DNA of 64,000 bases from Panorpa germanica. Taxonomy: Eukaryota; Arthropoda; Insecta; Mecoptera; Panorpidae. Both the position numbers and the translations under genes were made by a program. The notes beneath the pieces are model-generated. The model was not told the DNA's origin and ran no database searches. It worked only from the letters and a program-made list of their open reading frames with translations. Position 1 is the stretch's first letter. Every line of letters begins with the position of its first letter. Below are positions 1-14,000 of the stretch, piece by piece. The stretch is from assembly GCA_963678705.1 (NCBI GenBank), contig OY783203.1:28688535-28752534 (forward strand). Direction: 5' to 3'.

Positions 1-179
1 ATTTACAAGCCTCACCAGAGCCGCTCTGAGAGAAATTTATAATAGATAATGATTTGGCGCACTTCTTCTGCCTTAGAATAATCCACAGTGTCAATGGTCT
101 TGTGAACTCAGTGAATTTCAGCTTTGCTGCTTGTTTTACAAGAAATAATTAGTAATAATGAATCGCTGTTAGTAATAAA

Positions 180-268
180 TGGACATTTGAGGTTCTAGTA
201 ACCAACTTTATCAATATATAGTATAGTTTTATAGAAATTAAGACATGTTTCACAAGCCCACTAAATTA
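180..268. mobile_element. Right-end fragment of family atgggcttgtgt
   Basis: The stretch acatttgaggttctagtaac through cacaagcccac matches the right ends of the copies at 7735 and 10275. No left end is visible within the window. Confidence 0.5.
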
Positions 269-319
269 TATTAGTGCCCTTTATACAGTTTGGTGCACCG
301 GCCCTGGACATCTGCTATG

Positions 320-1222
320 CACTGGCGTAGCTAGGTATGGGCGAGTCAGTGCAGTGCACCGGGGCCCCCAAACTCAGGGGGCCCTCGGACTTTTATAATT
401 TATATTTATATTTTAACGGTTTCACAGTGAAGTAATACTCTTAGTAAATAGGAATGATTTTTTTTTATTGAGAGTGTATTTCATACTCACTTGTGTACAA
501 ATTTATCACTAAACATGAGGGAGGGGGGAAGCATGGACCAGGCAAGGGTCTAAGTCTATTACGTAATTCTCTCAGGTAGAGGTACGCTTTCTAGAGTTGT
601 TTATGTTGAGATTAAGCTGAAACAAAAGTAGCTGCAGGATTGTACTTAGAGTCTTAAAGCTTAATATCGCTAACAATATACAGAAAAGGCAGATGTTTAT
701 TTCCTTTGGTCTACTATTAAAACATCATAATAATTGATCTGGTTAAGATAGAAGGAGTGACATAAGTGCACATAATTTGCTGCAAAATAGTATACCCGCT
801 AGTGCAGAAAGTAGAATATTCCAGTCCGCGTGTTTGCCACCCTTGCCTTCGAATAGGGGTCAGTTTTACACGCGGGTTGAAATGTCTTACTTTCTTCCCT
901 CCCTCGGTGTGTTTTACATACATACTCGTACATGCATACATCTTTTGATTTACTTCGTTTTATTGCTTAATACTAATATTATAAATTCAGGTATACGTTC
1001 CTAAACTCTTCACCTAGGCGATCACTAAAGCTCACACAAGACACACATACACATAGATGTAGTAAATAGTTTTGCTGTGCTATGCAGTGCACGATAAAGA
1101 GCTGATGATAAACTAATAGCTTTGTACCTTTAAAGTATTTATATATGACTTGAAAAACCTAAACAGTTTAGTTAGGGGCCCAGATTTTTTTTTTGCACCT
1201 TGGTTCCCTAGCTACGCCACTG
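320..1222. mobile_element. hAT-type non-autonomous DNA transposon
   Basis: Terminal inverted repeats read cactggcgtagctagg on the left and cctagctacgccactg (with small changes) on the right. They are flanked by an exact 8-bp direct repeat, ctgctatg, at 312-319 and 1223-1230. An 8-bp target duplication with CA(G)TG-type ends is the hAT signature. The 903-bp interior has no transposase frame, so it depends on an autonomous relative. Confidence 0.8.
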
Positions 1223-2477
1223 CTGCTATGCGTGATATAATTCAGCAGTAGTTAGTCAAAAAGGGCCAAAACAACCTGGAATTGTTTTGTTTCTTTCATT
1301 GCTTGTTTTGCTAACTATTCTGGGCTTAGTTTAGCTTTCAGTGCTCCTCTGGTTCACCGCATAACGTAGGGCCAGAAACCTGGGTGCATTTCATATGCAA
1401 TACAAGTTGTTTCAAACGTTCGTTGCATTGAAGAGTCACAATAAAACGTGTACTAACTAGTAAATGTTACTTTTAATCAAATCCTTTTAATTTATGAACT
1501 CTGGGTGCGAACCATAACTGAATTTATATAAAACTGCACTTGTCTACATACAAGAATTTGACGTTAAAGTTATTTCTTAATGTAATATTTTATATAATAT
1601 GTAGATAAGGTTTACAACCTAATTACTAAAAACATATTTAAATGAATTCAAATGCATTGTAATCAGAATACAATGTTGCTCATAGCTTTGCATACGTGCA
1701 ATTACAAACATAACCTTAACATATAGTTTGACATGTTGTTGTTCAAACAATGAGTTCATATCTGAAAACAATTTTCCAATCACAACTTTGTTTTCAGTTA
1801 TAGAATAATCGCTTTGTTTATTCCTAAGTTACAAATAATTGATCTTTATTTTGCGTATATACTGTATCTATCTCCTTCTCTCTTACTTTCGTCTCATAAA
1901 TAAAATATTGACGGTGTTTATCACAATATTGCATTTCTAAAGAAAAGCTAACCTTTAATTTTGACAGATGATAAAATTACAATTATAAGGTCATGACGTC
2001 AATAAATATTATAGCAGAAAACAAAGGATTATTTTATAGCTATTATTATGAGTTTTATTCTTTATTGGATGTTGTTAGATCAAGGTTTTAACTTCAGAAC
2101 AAAATTTAACTTTTGGTAATTTAGGAGCTATTATCACGCATCACGCAATAGTGTAGTCGACTTAGTGATATTCCGATGCCTATATTATATTTCGCTAAAC
2201 GCTGTTACATATACATATATTTTTATTTTAATATTTTCTTAAACTTAAAATTCTGTTTTTTACATAATGTTACATATTAAACTGTTTTGGATTAATAGCA
2301 ATGTAAAAAAAATATGTTAAACTTCGGTAAACAATAAAACGTAACGTTAAGTAAATATTACGTTATATAATAAATAAATTTAAGTTTTGTATTTAACGGT
2401 ATACTATATGAGCGCACGAAATTGAAACTGTCAAAAAAGTTATTTGAAATCAGCACTCTTTAGAAATGTAGGGACGG

Positions 2478-2680
2478 CACCGTGACCGAGAGCAATTATG
2501 TTTGACACCAGACTGCTGTCTCTTCGGGTTCGAACCTTGGGTTTGGTTGTTATTAAAATTAAAATTGATTATGTGCTCAAGTAATCATAAAACTATCAAC
2601 ATAAAAAAAGAAGTCAGTGTTAGGAGAAGAATCGGAAATTGTCGATATTAAATAAACAAAATAGAATTTTAATTAGCTTT
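2478..2680 (+). mobile_element. tRNA-derived SINE, family A
   Basis: The head has gtgaccgagagc, resembling the A box of a Ser/Leu-type tRNA, and a B-box-like gggttcgaacctt. A body follows with tttggttgttat and tgattatgtg, and an attaaataaa-type A-rich tail. Copies recur in this window at about 5558, 8652, 25015, 44212 and 60885. Confidence 0.65.
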
Positions 2681-3824
2681 ACTTGTACGACGTTAAATAA
2701 ATTGAATAAACGAAATAAAATATATTGAAAACTTTCCATGCAGAACAGACTTCTTAAAATCAAGAATTTTAAGAAAAGAACGTGTGTAACAAATTATGTA
2801 ATGTGCTCCTCTTCATATTAGCCCACTTCTGACTTAGTAGCCAGTGTGACCGCTTGCTCGATCTACTCTTAGGGCGGTTCTGTGAACTACACCGCTGTAT
2901 AATAATCTTAGGATTCATAGAAGTTCAGTAAATTGTAAATTAATTTAATCTTATAAAATAGATCTATATAGACTTTATCATCTTGAAATATTATAATTTT
3001 GTTTTATGTTAATGAGACAAAGACTGCATTACAAACTACATTATTTACAAGAATAATATTGTGAAGCAATCATAGTTATCTAGAGTTTATATTATTCAAA
3101 TCTTTCAAATTCATTATTCATGAAAATTTATCGTGAATTTATAAACTGTAGCACGAGAAGCCTGTATATTTATGGAAATTGAAAAAATCCGATCAATTAT
3201 ACTAACCTTGTGCATATAAAGCACCGCCTGCACTGATGCAACACCCAACGTTACCCACAGAAAGTTACAAACCTTAACCTTAAAGGAAAAACCGTAAAAA
3301 GTATGTGTTAGGACCGTGATTAGTACCGTACAATTTAATTGAGATAATGTAACAACAAAGACACATCTAATTCGCTAAGCACAGTTTAATGTATCTAGTG
3401 TTTCGATTTTACCTGATGTAGCATACAATCTTATGTGATCTATGTTACTGCTTTTTGAAATAGAAATCTACGCTTTTGTGCAATAACATATTCATATAAG
3501 TTCATAAGAACACCTTTTTAGGGATTATAAAGTTTCAAGAAGTCCTTTTTGGAATTAAATGGGTTTAGAATAGATATTAAATAGTAAAATAAGACCCTTT
3601 AAGATTAAAGATTACTAGGTAAATAATTGCCGGAAAATATTTATTTGTTTAATACTTAATGTCACCATCTTGACCTCTCCTCTAATTACTACCACTATAT
3701 TCATCACTACATCTCCTTTACTTCAGGTTCGTCGTACCACATTTTCTATCAGTGACACTTTCTATCGATTTGACCTTCATCGTGCGATCCATCTTGGATA
3801 TACGCGCTTTAATAATAGCCCACA

Positions 3825-4022
3825 CAGGCCCGGAATTGAGGGAGAGCAGGCAGGGTTACTGACCCGGGGCCTCCACAAGAGAGGGACCCCCACAATTGAA
3901 ATAAAAGCAATAAATTTTTGAAAGACTTGACGGAAAAAAATTGTTTCTTTTATTCGGAAAATAATTAGGAGCCTCCGCACCTTCGTTGCCCCAGGGCTTC
4001 CACACCTCCAAATCCGGCACTG
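3825..4022. mobile_element. Small hAT-type MITE (198 bp)
   Basis: The element starts caggcccgga and ends tccggcactg. It is flanked by the identical 8-mer agcccaca at 3817-3824 and 4023-4030. Length, imperfect terminal repeats and the 8-bp duplication indicate a hAT MITE. Short open frames overlapping it are not genes. Confidence 0.75.
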
Positions 4023-4922
4023 AGCCCACACATATTTAATAGAATTTAGATAGGTTGAATTTTCTGGTCACTCCTCAACCCGTAGGTATTTTCTCGGTAA
4101 ATTTGGGAAGGAAAAATATGGTTTTCTTTGCGAGAGTTTTTTATTTATTTTTTTAGCTCTCACTTGAATAGAAGTGGGTATTCAGACCTAGGATTAGCGG
4201 AGCAATTGGTAACCGTGTGATTTTTAACGCTCATAACAAGCTCCTCACCCTATAAAATTACAATTCTTACTAAAGTGGAAATCATAGATCATCCAGGAGT
4301 ATGTTTATATTCTTATAATCACGCGTTTTGTATGATTTCGTCAATGTTTTTTTGAAAATCACCTGTTCTGTAGAGACGAAGTTCTAAGATTCTAATTCTT
4401 TTGATGTCCTCGGTGTGTAGTTAGTACATGGATCGGTGTCCAAAGAAGAGGTAATGTAATCTACTTACGTAAGGCGTTGTTTAAAACGAACTGCAGAATT
4501 TTACGAAAAAATGTCTGTGGACCTAGGAAGTCATACAAATTATCTTAATAATAAAAAAGAAAACAAACATATTGACGAAATAAACTTTGTTGAAACTTAC
4601 GAATCGATGATAGAAATAAATGCTTATCCACATATTCACTTAAATATTTAGTAAATATAAAAATTATTTTCATATGAATCGATATCGACCAATTCATAAA
4701 ATAAACATGCATGCCATTACAATTTTATATTTTAACTGTTGCATATTTTTGTATCTTAAGCATCTGTATACTGTACTCGTATTTGTGTCTTTCTGTAATG
4801 TAATGAATAAATTTGATGTCTTCTTCTTTCTTTTCGATGTCTATAGTTTTCGATGTCAACTTCTATATTTATTATAAAATATTTATATTAATTATTTGTT
4901 TCTCTTGTAATTACGATTTTAG

Positions 4923-5078
4923 GATGAGTTCCATCCCTTCATCGAGGCTCTTCTTCCGTTTGTCAAATCCTTTTCTTACACTTGGTTCAATCTTCAGGCC
5001 GCGAAACGAAAGCACTACAAGAAACACGAGAAACGCATGTCACTAGAGGAAGAGAGGCATTGTAAAAATGAATTACAG
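4923..5078 (+). CDS. NfI: NfI exon, start of DNA-binding domain
   Basis: 52 codons in phase 0, from [12 protein letters not shown] to CKNELQ. The acceptor is ttttag and the donor cag|gtaagc. It includes the basic [11 protein letters not shown] stretch of the N-terminal DNA-contacting part of the domain. The entry phase of 0 fits a short upstream first exon. Confidence 0.93.
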
Positions 5079-8000
5079 GTAAGCTTAATTAATATCACTA
5101 CCGACACGTGAGTGCCGGTAGATCAGTGCCGTGTTACTTTTATCTACGAGAAATACTGACATTACTTATGCCGGTTTCACACCAGAGAAACAGTTCAATA
5201 AAACATGAACAAAACCACCAATGTTTACACCAAAGAGGCAGTTCTTAAAACATGTTTGTCTTTTGTTGCTGTTTTAGTAAACAAAACACAACAAAACTAT
5301 TTTCAAAATTGTCTCTTTGGTGTAAAACCGGCATGACAGTGACAAGTGACAAGACATGTTACGTCATAAATATGGTCGACATCTGTTGCGCTAAATCTAC
5401 TATTCAAAGTTTTAATTGTTCTATCTTCGTCAACAATGAGATATTTATTAAAATAAAATTTATTAACATCTATTTTAATCAACAATTAAGACATAGACCC
5501 TTAAACAATGAGTTCAAAAGCATCAATAATTTTGTTTTCAAAAAAGCATTTATACACGATGCTTCTATGTCTTTGGGTTTAATCCTGGGTTTGGTTGTAA
5601 TCAAAGTTAATTTGATTATGTGTTCACATAATCATAAAGTCACCGAAATAGGCCAAAATAGTAGGAGTCCGTTAGTAATAGGACTCAGCATAGAAAATTA
5701 AATAAATAAATAAAATTAATCAATTTGTTTTTAATAGTTTTCAATGCATTGAGAAATTGTATGGAGCCATTTTGTTGAATTTCTCAAAATCACTTACTTT
5801 TTAGTTACTTTAATTACTATTGTCAGATTTCCACAAAATGTATATTTATACAAAATATTTTACTTCCAGAATGAAAAAGCAGAGGTGAAACAAAAATGGG
5901 CATCAAGACTACTAGGAAAATTACGAAAGGATATCACGCAAGAGTGCCGGGAAGATTTTGTTTTAAGCATCACAGGAAAAAGGCCGGCAATGTGTGTTTT
6001 ATCCAATCCAGATCAAAAAGGAAAAATGAGGAGAATAGATTGTTTAAGACAGGCTGACAAAGTAAGAAAGAAATATTTTTATAATAATTAGTTCTGTAAA
6101 TAATTAAATTAATGTATTATATAATTGTATTATTAAAGGTTTGGCGATTAGATTTGGTCATGGTTATACTTTTCAAAGCAATTCCCCTGGAAAGTACGGA
6201 CGGCGAACGACTGGAAAAAAATCCGGATTGTTCACAACCGGGTCTTTGTGTAAATCCATACCATATAAATGTTTCCGTACGAGAACTCGACTTATATTTA
6301 GCTAATTTTATTAATAGCCATGGTAGGTTGACATTTTATTTCATTTAAATATACTATACAGTATACACTATACACTATACATACTTAGCTTGCTCAAATG
6401 ACGAACTCGACGTCATCATACTTTCTTGTTTATTTTATTTTATAGCGAAATAATATTCCCAGTTTATCGCATTGAACACTTTACTCTTATCTGTTTCCTT
6501 TCCGTTAATATTCCTCAATTTTCGCATTACACTGCTTCGTGATAAATTACTATATACCACTGCTCACGCAAATTTTGTTTTTGACGGATTGAAAATGTAT
6601 CTATACAAATGCAGAAAAACTATATTAAAAGAAATAATAAAACTTACGAACGGCATAGTGCACTTGTGATTGTCGGCAGAGTCGACTAGTGCTACATTAT
6701 CGGGGTTTGTTTGTTCTCAAGGTTATTTCATATCCTTATTTAATCATAATCTTATAATGCCGGTTTCACACCAAAGAGACAGTTCTTAAAACATTTTTGT
6801 CTTTTGTTGCTGTTTTATTAAACAAAACACATTCCCGTTTGTTGTTGTTTTTTAGTCTGCTTGGTTTGAACACGCAGTTTGGTTTTTTGTGAACATTTGC
6901 GCTTGTCAGTTGTTGTTTATCATGTTTATAATTTTTATTGGACACACAGAAAAACACTAAAAACAGAACCACTCTGTTCAGTGTGAACAGTCTGTTTTAG
7001 AAAAACAGAACTGTTATAAAATAAAACAAAACATGGTTTTGTTTTGTTTTTTGACAACAAAACTGTTTTCAAAACTATATAATACTATAAAATATAAATA
7101 TAAATAAAGTTCGAATTATTTGCAAGGGAATGAAACAATGAGAGGCAAATACATGAACGACATACAATTATTGACCGTGTTTGTATTTAAATTAAACAAC
7201 GTAATGTTGAATATTTTATTAAAAATAAAAGTTACGGAAATGAATTTTATTTAAAATAACTATTTATAGTTTTTGTATATTCGTACGATTTTATACACTA
7301 TACACTATGTACACTATATCGACCCTGTACAGATTTTGACAACAGTTTTTACAACTCTTGCACTAGATTGTAGCACGACAAGGTCTTTAAATATAAACAC
7401 CTGTTAAAAGTTTTTAAATGACGCATATATTAGCTCCATTATCTGGGTTAACATAGTAATTATGTAAAATGTGTAAAACATAAGCAATTGAATTGATTCT
7501 TCTTGTAATTTACGTAAATACCAATTGGATAATTTCTTTAGTCATAATTTCTATAAATTTATACTATATAATTATAAAATTGTTTTTAATATCAGCCTAT
7601 TTGTGATGCTATTCCTATCGCTTACGACCTCCTTCTTATGTTGGCATTTTTTATGTCTCAAACAACGGTGTTTCTCAATTGTCTATACAATATTTATTCA
7701 AGTCACACGCACCGCACTTTTAAACCTTCTACAAATGGGCTTGTGTCCTCATTTTCTAGTGGTCGATTTTTCAATTGTTGATTAAAATTGATGTTAATAA
7801 ATGTGTATTGGCGTGTCTATTTTATTAAATAGATAAATATTTACAGAGATATAGCAATTAAAAGTTTGAATTGTAGTTTTAACGCTAGAAATGGTCGGCC
7901 ATGTTTGTATGACGTGAAATGCATTTTAATGTCAGTTATTTGTTGAGTAGGTGAGTGCGTTGATAATGTTGTGTAGCTGTTGGTAGTCGAAATAATCAAG

Positions 8001-11000
8001 TCAAATTAAAGAATAATAAGTTTTTATTTTATTTAACCCTGCTAAGGCAGACATAATATTGAAATTTGATTGTTTCTTGAAATAGCTGTAAATAATATTT
8101 GATATTTTGATATATAAATACACAGAGATTTATAATCTGTAAGGTTGGTAGCCTTACACAAGGATTCTGATGTCACATGCACTTGGAATGTGTACAACGT
8201 TGAATCCCTTTAATAATTAAAAGGAAAAAATGACTTTTTTAATTGTTAATATCTCCTAACATATAAGGAGTTATTAAAAATTAATTGAACATTTGAGGTT
8301 CTAGTAACCAACTTTATCAATATATAGTACACTTTTGTAGAAATTAAGACATAGAACACAAGCCCATTAGAGATCCCAGGTTCTGATAGAACTTAGTCGA
8401 TATAGTATAATGTCATAGAATTTCAGACTATAGAAAGTACCCAATTTATTTAAAAGTCTCTAATATATTTGTTTCATTTAAAACTGTTCTAGATATGCTT
8501 AGTGGTTCCTGTTATAATAATAAAAAAGAGGACGAAAGGAAACACAAAGGTAAGCTTTTTGACTCACATACTAAGAACTTACGGTAGCAGCTCGTTTTTA
8601 AAGGGGCATCTGAAATATTAGGTTATTTAAAAGAACAATTACACATTATTACACAGTGACCGAAAGCGTTGATGATTTACATGTACTGCTGTGTCTTTGA
8701 GAACCATTTCTGAAGCAGTGTTATATTTTCTGGGCTTGGTTGTTGTCAAGTTTTATTGATTATGTATCTATATTTTTTTTTATCACATTTATTATTTTAA
8801 TGTTTTTTGCCTTAAATCTTTAAATTACATATCATTGTGCTTAATTACATTTTGTGATCCTTATTATATCTAACCATTCTCATTTCTCCTTCCAAAAGAA
8901 AAAATAGAAATAAAAACAAAACAGATAAATTTACACCCATACTGTTTCCCTCTTTCTGCTACTCTCCCTCCTGTTTCTACTCTGCCATTCCTTCTCTTTT
9001 CTTTATCTCCGCCATTATTCCTTTAATAACTGCACAATATTCTTTTCACTTTTCAACTTTTTCTCACATGAAAACTTAATGTATTTACATAATCATAAAC
9101 TTGTTAGCCACCACAAAAAATGATAACTTACTATGAGGTCGTCGGTGATAGAACTCAGCATCGGAAATTGGCTAACATGATATATTTATTTTGGTTTTTT
9201 AATCATTTTTTTAGTTGGTTCAACATGTAGAAATTTACAAATGTGACTCATATGAAACCGAAGAAATATTTGTTTTATTTTTAATCGAGATTTATACTTT
9301 AATGTCTGGACACCCTGTGAAAAAATATTTAGAACTCGTTACTAAGTGAAATTAAAAAAAAAAACAAAAATAAAAATCTGATGTCGTTAAGAAAATTATA
9401 AACAAACACATAGGACATTCTGAGTACTAAGTTACTTTAAATGACCTTGGACTGTAAGAGCTTAAAATAGATTGGTTCAAATAGAGCAGTTTGTTATTTT
9501 TTAAGTCCACGTTATGATATGTATTATTTACTCAAAATTAAAAATTATTTTATTTTAATGTCTAGTAAATTGTAAAGCACAAGTATATTATGTAATTGGA
9601 AGTACGCAAATATCATCATATATAAATATTTATTAGGCAGCGCTGTAATTGATCATTAACATAATCTTAAAACTGCTTAAAAAGATTTTATTAAGGATTA
9701 TGAAATCTTAAAGATCAGTCTTTTGATTAAATGCTTTTAGAAAGACGAGTATATGAATTTTCCGACGCTGTTGTCTTCACAGAAAGTTGTCAATACAATT
9801 CAATCAAAACGATAGAGTTTTTTAACAAGAGTTGCCATTTTGAGGCTCCTCCAATAAGAGGTGTTATTACTTTACTGCAATTTAAAAACTTTGGGGTTAG
9901 TAATAGAACACAATATCTGGCGAATGTCGCCGTAATGACGATTATATTTTAACAGTTGACAAATGTAGGGTTATTATACCGCAGGCTACTCGAAGACAAC
10001 CACACAAAATTTGAGACTATTTCGCGTTAAGTAACAAATAATTTAAAAATTAGATTGTGAATCACAACTCATTATATACGAGTAGGGTCTGTCAACAAGA
10101 GCGGTCATTTTAAATGAATAAAGAAGCGGAATATTTCTTTTAAAAGTGGTGATATTTTTAATATAATCTAAAGTACAAACTCTGAGGTTTGTAATGAAAC
10201 ACAATATCTGGCAAATGTCACGGAAATATTGCGTTTTTCTATTAATTTAAAATGATTCTATAATATAATGACGGTGTAGCTTGTGTCCTCATTTTTTAGT
10301 GGTCGATTTTTCAATTGCTGAATGAAATTGATGTTAATAAATGTGTATTGGCGTGTATATTTTATTAAATATCTAAATATTGACGGAGATATAGCAATTA
10401 AAAGTTTGAATTGTAGTTTTAGCGCTAGAAATGGTCGGCCATATTTGTGTGACGTGAAATGCATTTTAACGTCAGTTATTTGTTGAGTAGGTCAGTACTG
10501 TGGTAATGTTTTGTAGCTGTTGGTAGTCAAATAATCAAGTCAAATCAAAGAAGGCAGACATAATATTGAAATTTGATTGTTACTAGAAATAGCTGTAAAT
10601 AATATTTGATATTTTGATATATAAATATATATAGCAGAGATTTATGAGCTGTAACAAGGATTGTGATGTCACATGCATTTGAAATGTGTATAACGTTGAA
10701 TCCCTCTAATAATTAAAGCGAAAAAATGACTTATTTAATTGTTAATATATAAGGAGTTATTAAAAAATTATTGAACATTTGAGGTTCTTGTAACTCACTT
10801 TATCAATATATAGTACACTTTTATAGAAATTAAGACATAGGACACAAGCCCATTGCCTCCCTGCAAAAATGAGCTGCCACTGTGAACGTTATTTCTGATG
10901 ATAAAATTTCAACTTTAGAAACTAAGGTCTTTTAAATTATAGAAACATTCAAAATTAATATATTGTTACTATTTAGGGCGCGTTCCACAAAGCGATCAAG

Positions 11001-14000
11001 TTTGTACGGCAGAATGATCGTTTTGATCGTTAGTGGAACGCGCCCTTAATGTTTCATTTAATTGATTGCCAAATGTAATTATACTGGGCATTCAAAGAGG
11101 CTCGAAACCGTAAAACTGCAAATATTAAACAACAATAATTGGACAAAAATAGGAAATAAGCCGACGTTGAATTAAATTTTAAAAATAAATACAATTAAGT
11201 AATTTTGAATGTGTTTATTTTTTTGATAGACCACAGGAGCGTCACCATTGGTGCAACTTTTTCACTGAACTGCAAAGTTACTTTTTAATGTATTATTTCC
11301 AGTTAAATTTCCTCTGGTAATTTTTATTGAAAGTAAAGTTCAAATAGCTACAAGAATTTAGTCATTTATCATTTATCATTTCAATAAATGTCCACTATTT
11401 TATTCCGAAGAAATTTGTGGTTACTTTTTTGTTAAATGTTGCACCACTGTAGACACTCCTTAATATGTTTAATTTTGTTTATTTTAATATGAGTGGGCTG
11501 ATAAACGTACAACAGAGAAATATTGTAAAGTGACAGAAACTTTTTAATTACGTTGCACGCAAGGGGGATAAAGTTCTAAATTTAAATTTTCAAAATGTGT
11601 GACGTCACAGCAAAGGGGTGTGGGGGGTCGGCAGCAAAGTGTGATAAGCACGGGAGAAGGGTTTAAAAAGCACGAAATTTGTGTGACGTAATTTATGATT
11701 AATAGGATTAAATGACAAATAAATAAACGAATAATGAACGAAATTAAACTTTGTGAAAAATTCTGTAGCGAAACAATTGATTTCCTTAAGAAATCTACTT
11801 AAAAATTTCAAAAAAATGTATTTTCAATTAAACTTTAGTAATATTAGATAAATTGCAAACTACAGAAATTGAAGTTGATTTCAATTCACTGTATAATTTA
11901 TAAAATATTAATTACATCACTAATATAGCCTCCTATAATTCTTACAAACAATTTTTCTAAATCTCGAACGAATCCTATACGATTCTAATACGATTCGTAC
12001 GAGTTGTATACAATTCTTGTCGACATTGTCTGTACGGATCCGGTTGATATGTTTCGCGTTGCTTATCTTATAAGAAATTGTGATAAATGTTAATGTTATA
12101 GACATAACATAATATAACAGTACAGTTTGCATTTATTTCTCAGTCCACTCTTGTAATTAACAAACAAATGAACATATTATAAAATAAAAGAAAATAATGG
12201 GTATTTTTACAGCATATACGCACAATCCTTATAATGGTGTAATTTGTAACGATATTATTCTGGCAACAGGTGTTTTCTCATCGCGTGAACTTTGGAAGCT
12301 TTCAAAAGGTAATTTTCAAATAAATATATACCTAACAAACACAAGTATATAGCATTTACTTTGATTACACTTATATATTTATTGTTTGCCTTTCATATAA
12401 AAAGGTTTGTTGGACTAAATAAACTTACTTACTCTTCCATATCCAATATAACCTACTACTACTTATTCTTGCAATGGAATTAAAAACAACATATCTCTAT
12501 CTTAGAATTAAAAAACACTTTCACAATCCTCAGTTCTCTTTTTTCACATATTTCTCCTCAATTTTTCCTCTTTCTGTCTTTTTATATCGCTTCATTTACA
12601 TTCCTTCTCTTTGCACACCCTCTTTTCTCTTCTATAGCTAACTTCTCTTTCGTTTTTCAACTGTACCCCCTCTTTCCATTCCTCCAATCCTTTTACCATA
12701 GAATAATTGCTTACCCGTGTTACCTCCACTTCTAACTCCACCACCATTTTTCTTACATAACGATCTACTAAATAAAATTACGTAAATTTTACGCTTGTGT
12801 TTGTGGGGTATTTTAATAAAATGATATTAATGACACCTTTTAGTTCATAACCTAAAAATGTAATATTATTTATTTTCAGCATCTATTTTACAAGACACCA
12901 ACGAAATGCAACCCAGCCCTAATACAATAAAGATGGAACACGGAGCCGGAGCAGGTGCGGGCGCTGGATCTAGCTCTTATTATTGCAATAGTTTTTCAAG
13001 TCCGATCGCAGCTTCAACTCCTGGAGTATCGGCATCGACTGACAGACTTCCCTCTGCTGCGATAGTGGTCTCTTCTAGCGCCTACAGTGAGTGCGACTGT
13101 TGTAAGCTACTTATTATACATTTATTATATTATTAGTATTTAGTTTTATAGTTCTAGAGAAACCAGATTATATATAAAACATTGGAAACATTGGAAACAT
13201 AGGAAACATAGGTCCAACGGGAATGTTCAAATGTATATTGAAAATAAAACTTTTTTTATTTTATTTTAAATAGAATTTATTTTTTTTATGTGAAGACACA
13301 TAATTTTAAATATTACCACGTCTACATCTATCGCCTAAATTTCGGGGAAACTTTGCTACATAGGTGCGTTCCACTAAGTGTTCACAACAATCACGCTCAC
13401 GACCGCAGTTTTTCCCGTTCCACTTGGTTGGGAGCGTTGCAAAAATAAGGATTGCGATAGTTGATTAAATAGCTCTGTAGCATCAGCTATTTCTACAAAC
13501 AAATTAAGTTTTTCATAAAAGAAATATATTCTAAATGATAATGAACATTGTTTATTTATTAAGTTAGGTTATGGTATGAGGAAAAGTGTATAAATGGCAG
13601 TTAAATATGAATTAAAATTAATTTTATTAGGCTTATTTAACATAATTATATAATAAAATAAAATCCAATAAAATATCTCTTGCCGAATCATATAAAGTAA
13701 TTTTTTCTGTCATCGTCATCTTTAAGTTTTGCGTTATGTTTAAACATTCCGCCGAAATGCTCAACAACGACCACTACGACCCAACTCTTTAGATGGGTCG
13801 TTATTATTGACGTTTTCAAATATTTTGGACGTTGTGAACGCTTAGTGGAACGCATCAAAAGTCGCAATTACATATAAATAATATGCTCATTATAATATGC
13901 TTCGATTGTAAAATATAGGCTTCGCACTCAAACGACCGATTCTGACTAACAAAGCCAAAAAACGTGCGCATCGAATAATACCCTTGCACCTATTTTACAT

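Noticed and set aside
5252..5701. 149-residue plus-strand frame inside NfI
   Set aside because: Spans a MITE end, unrelated intron and a SINE copy; it is not a unit and lies between two NfI exons.
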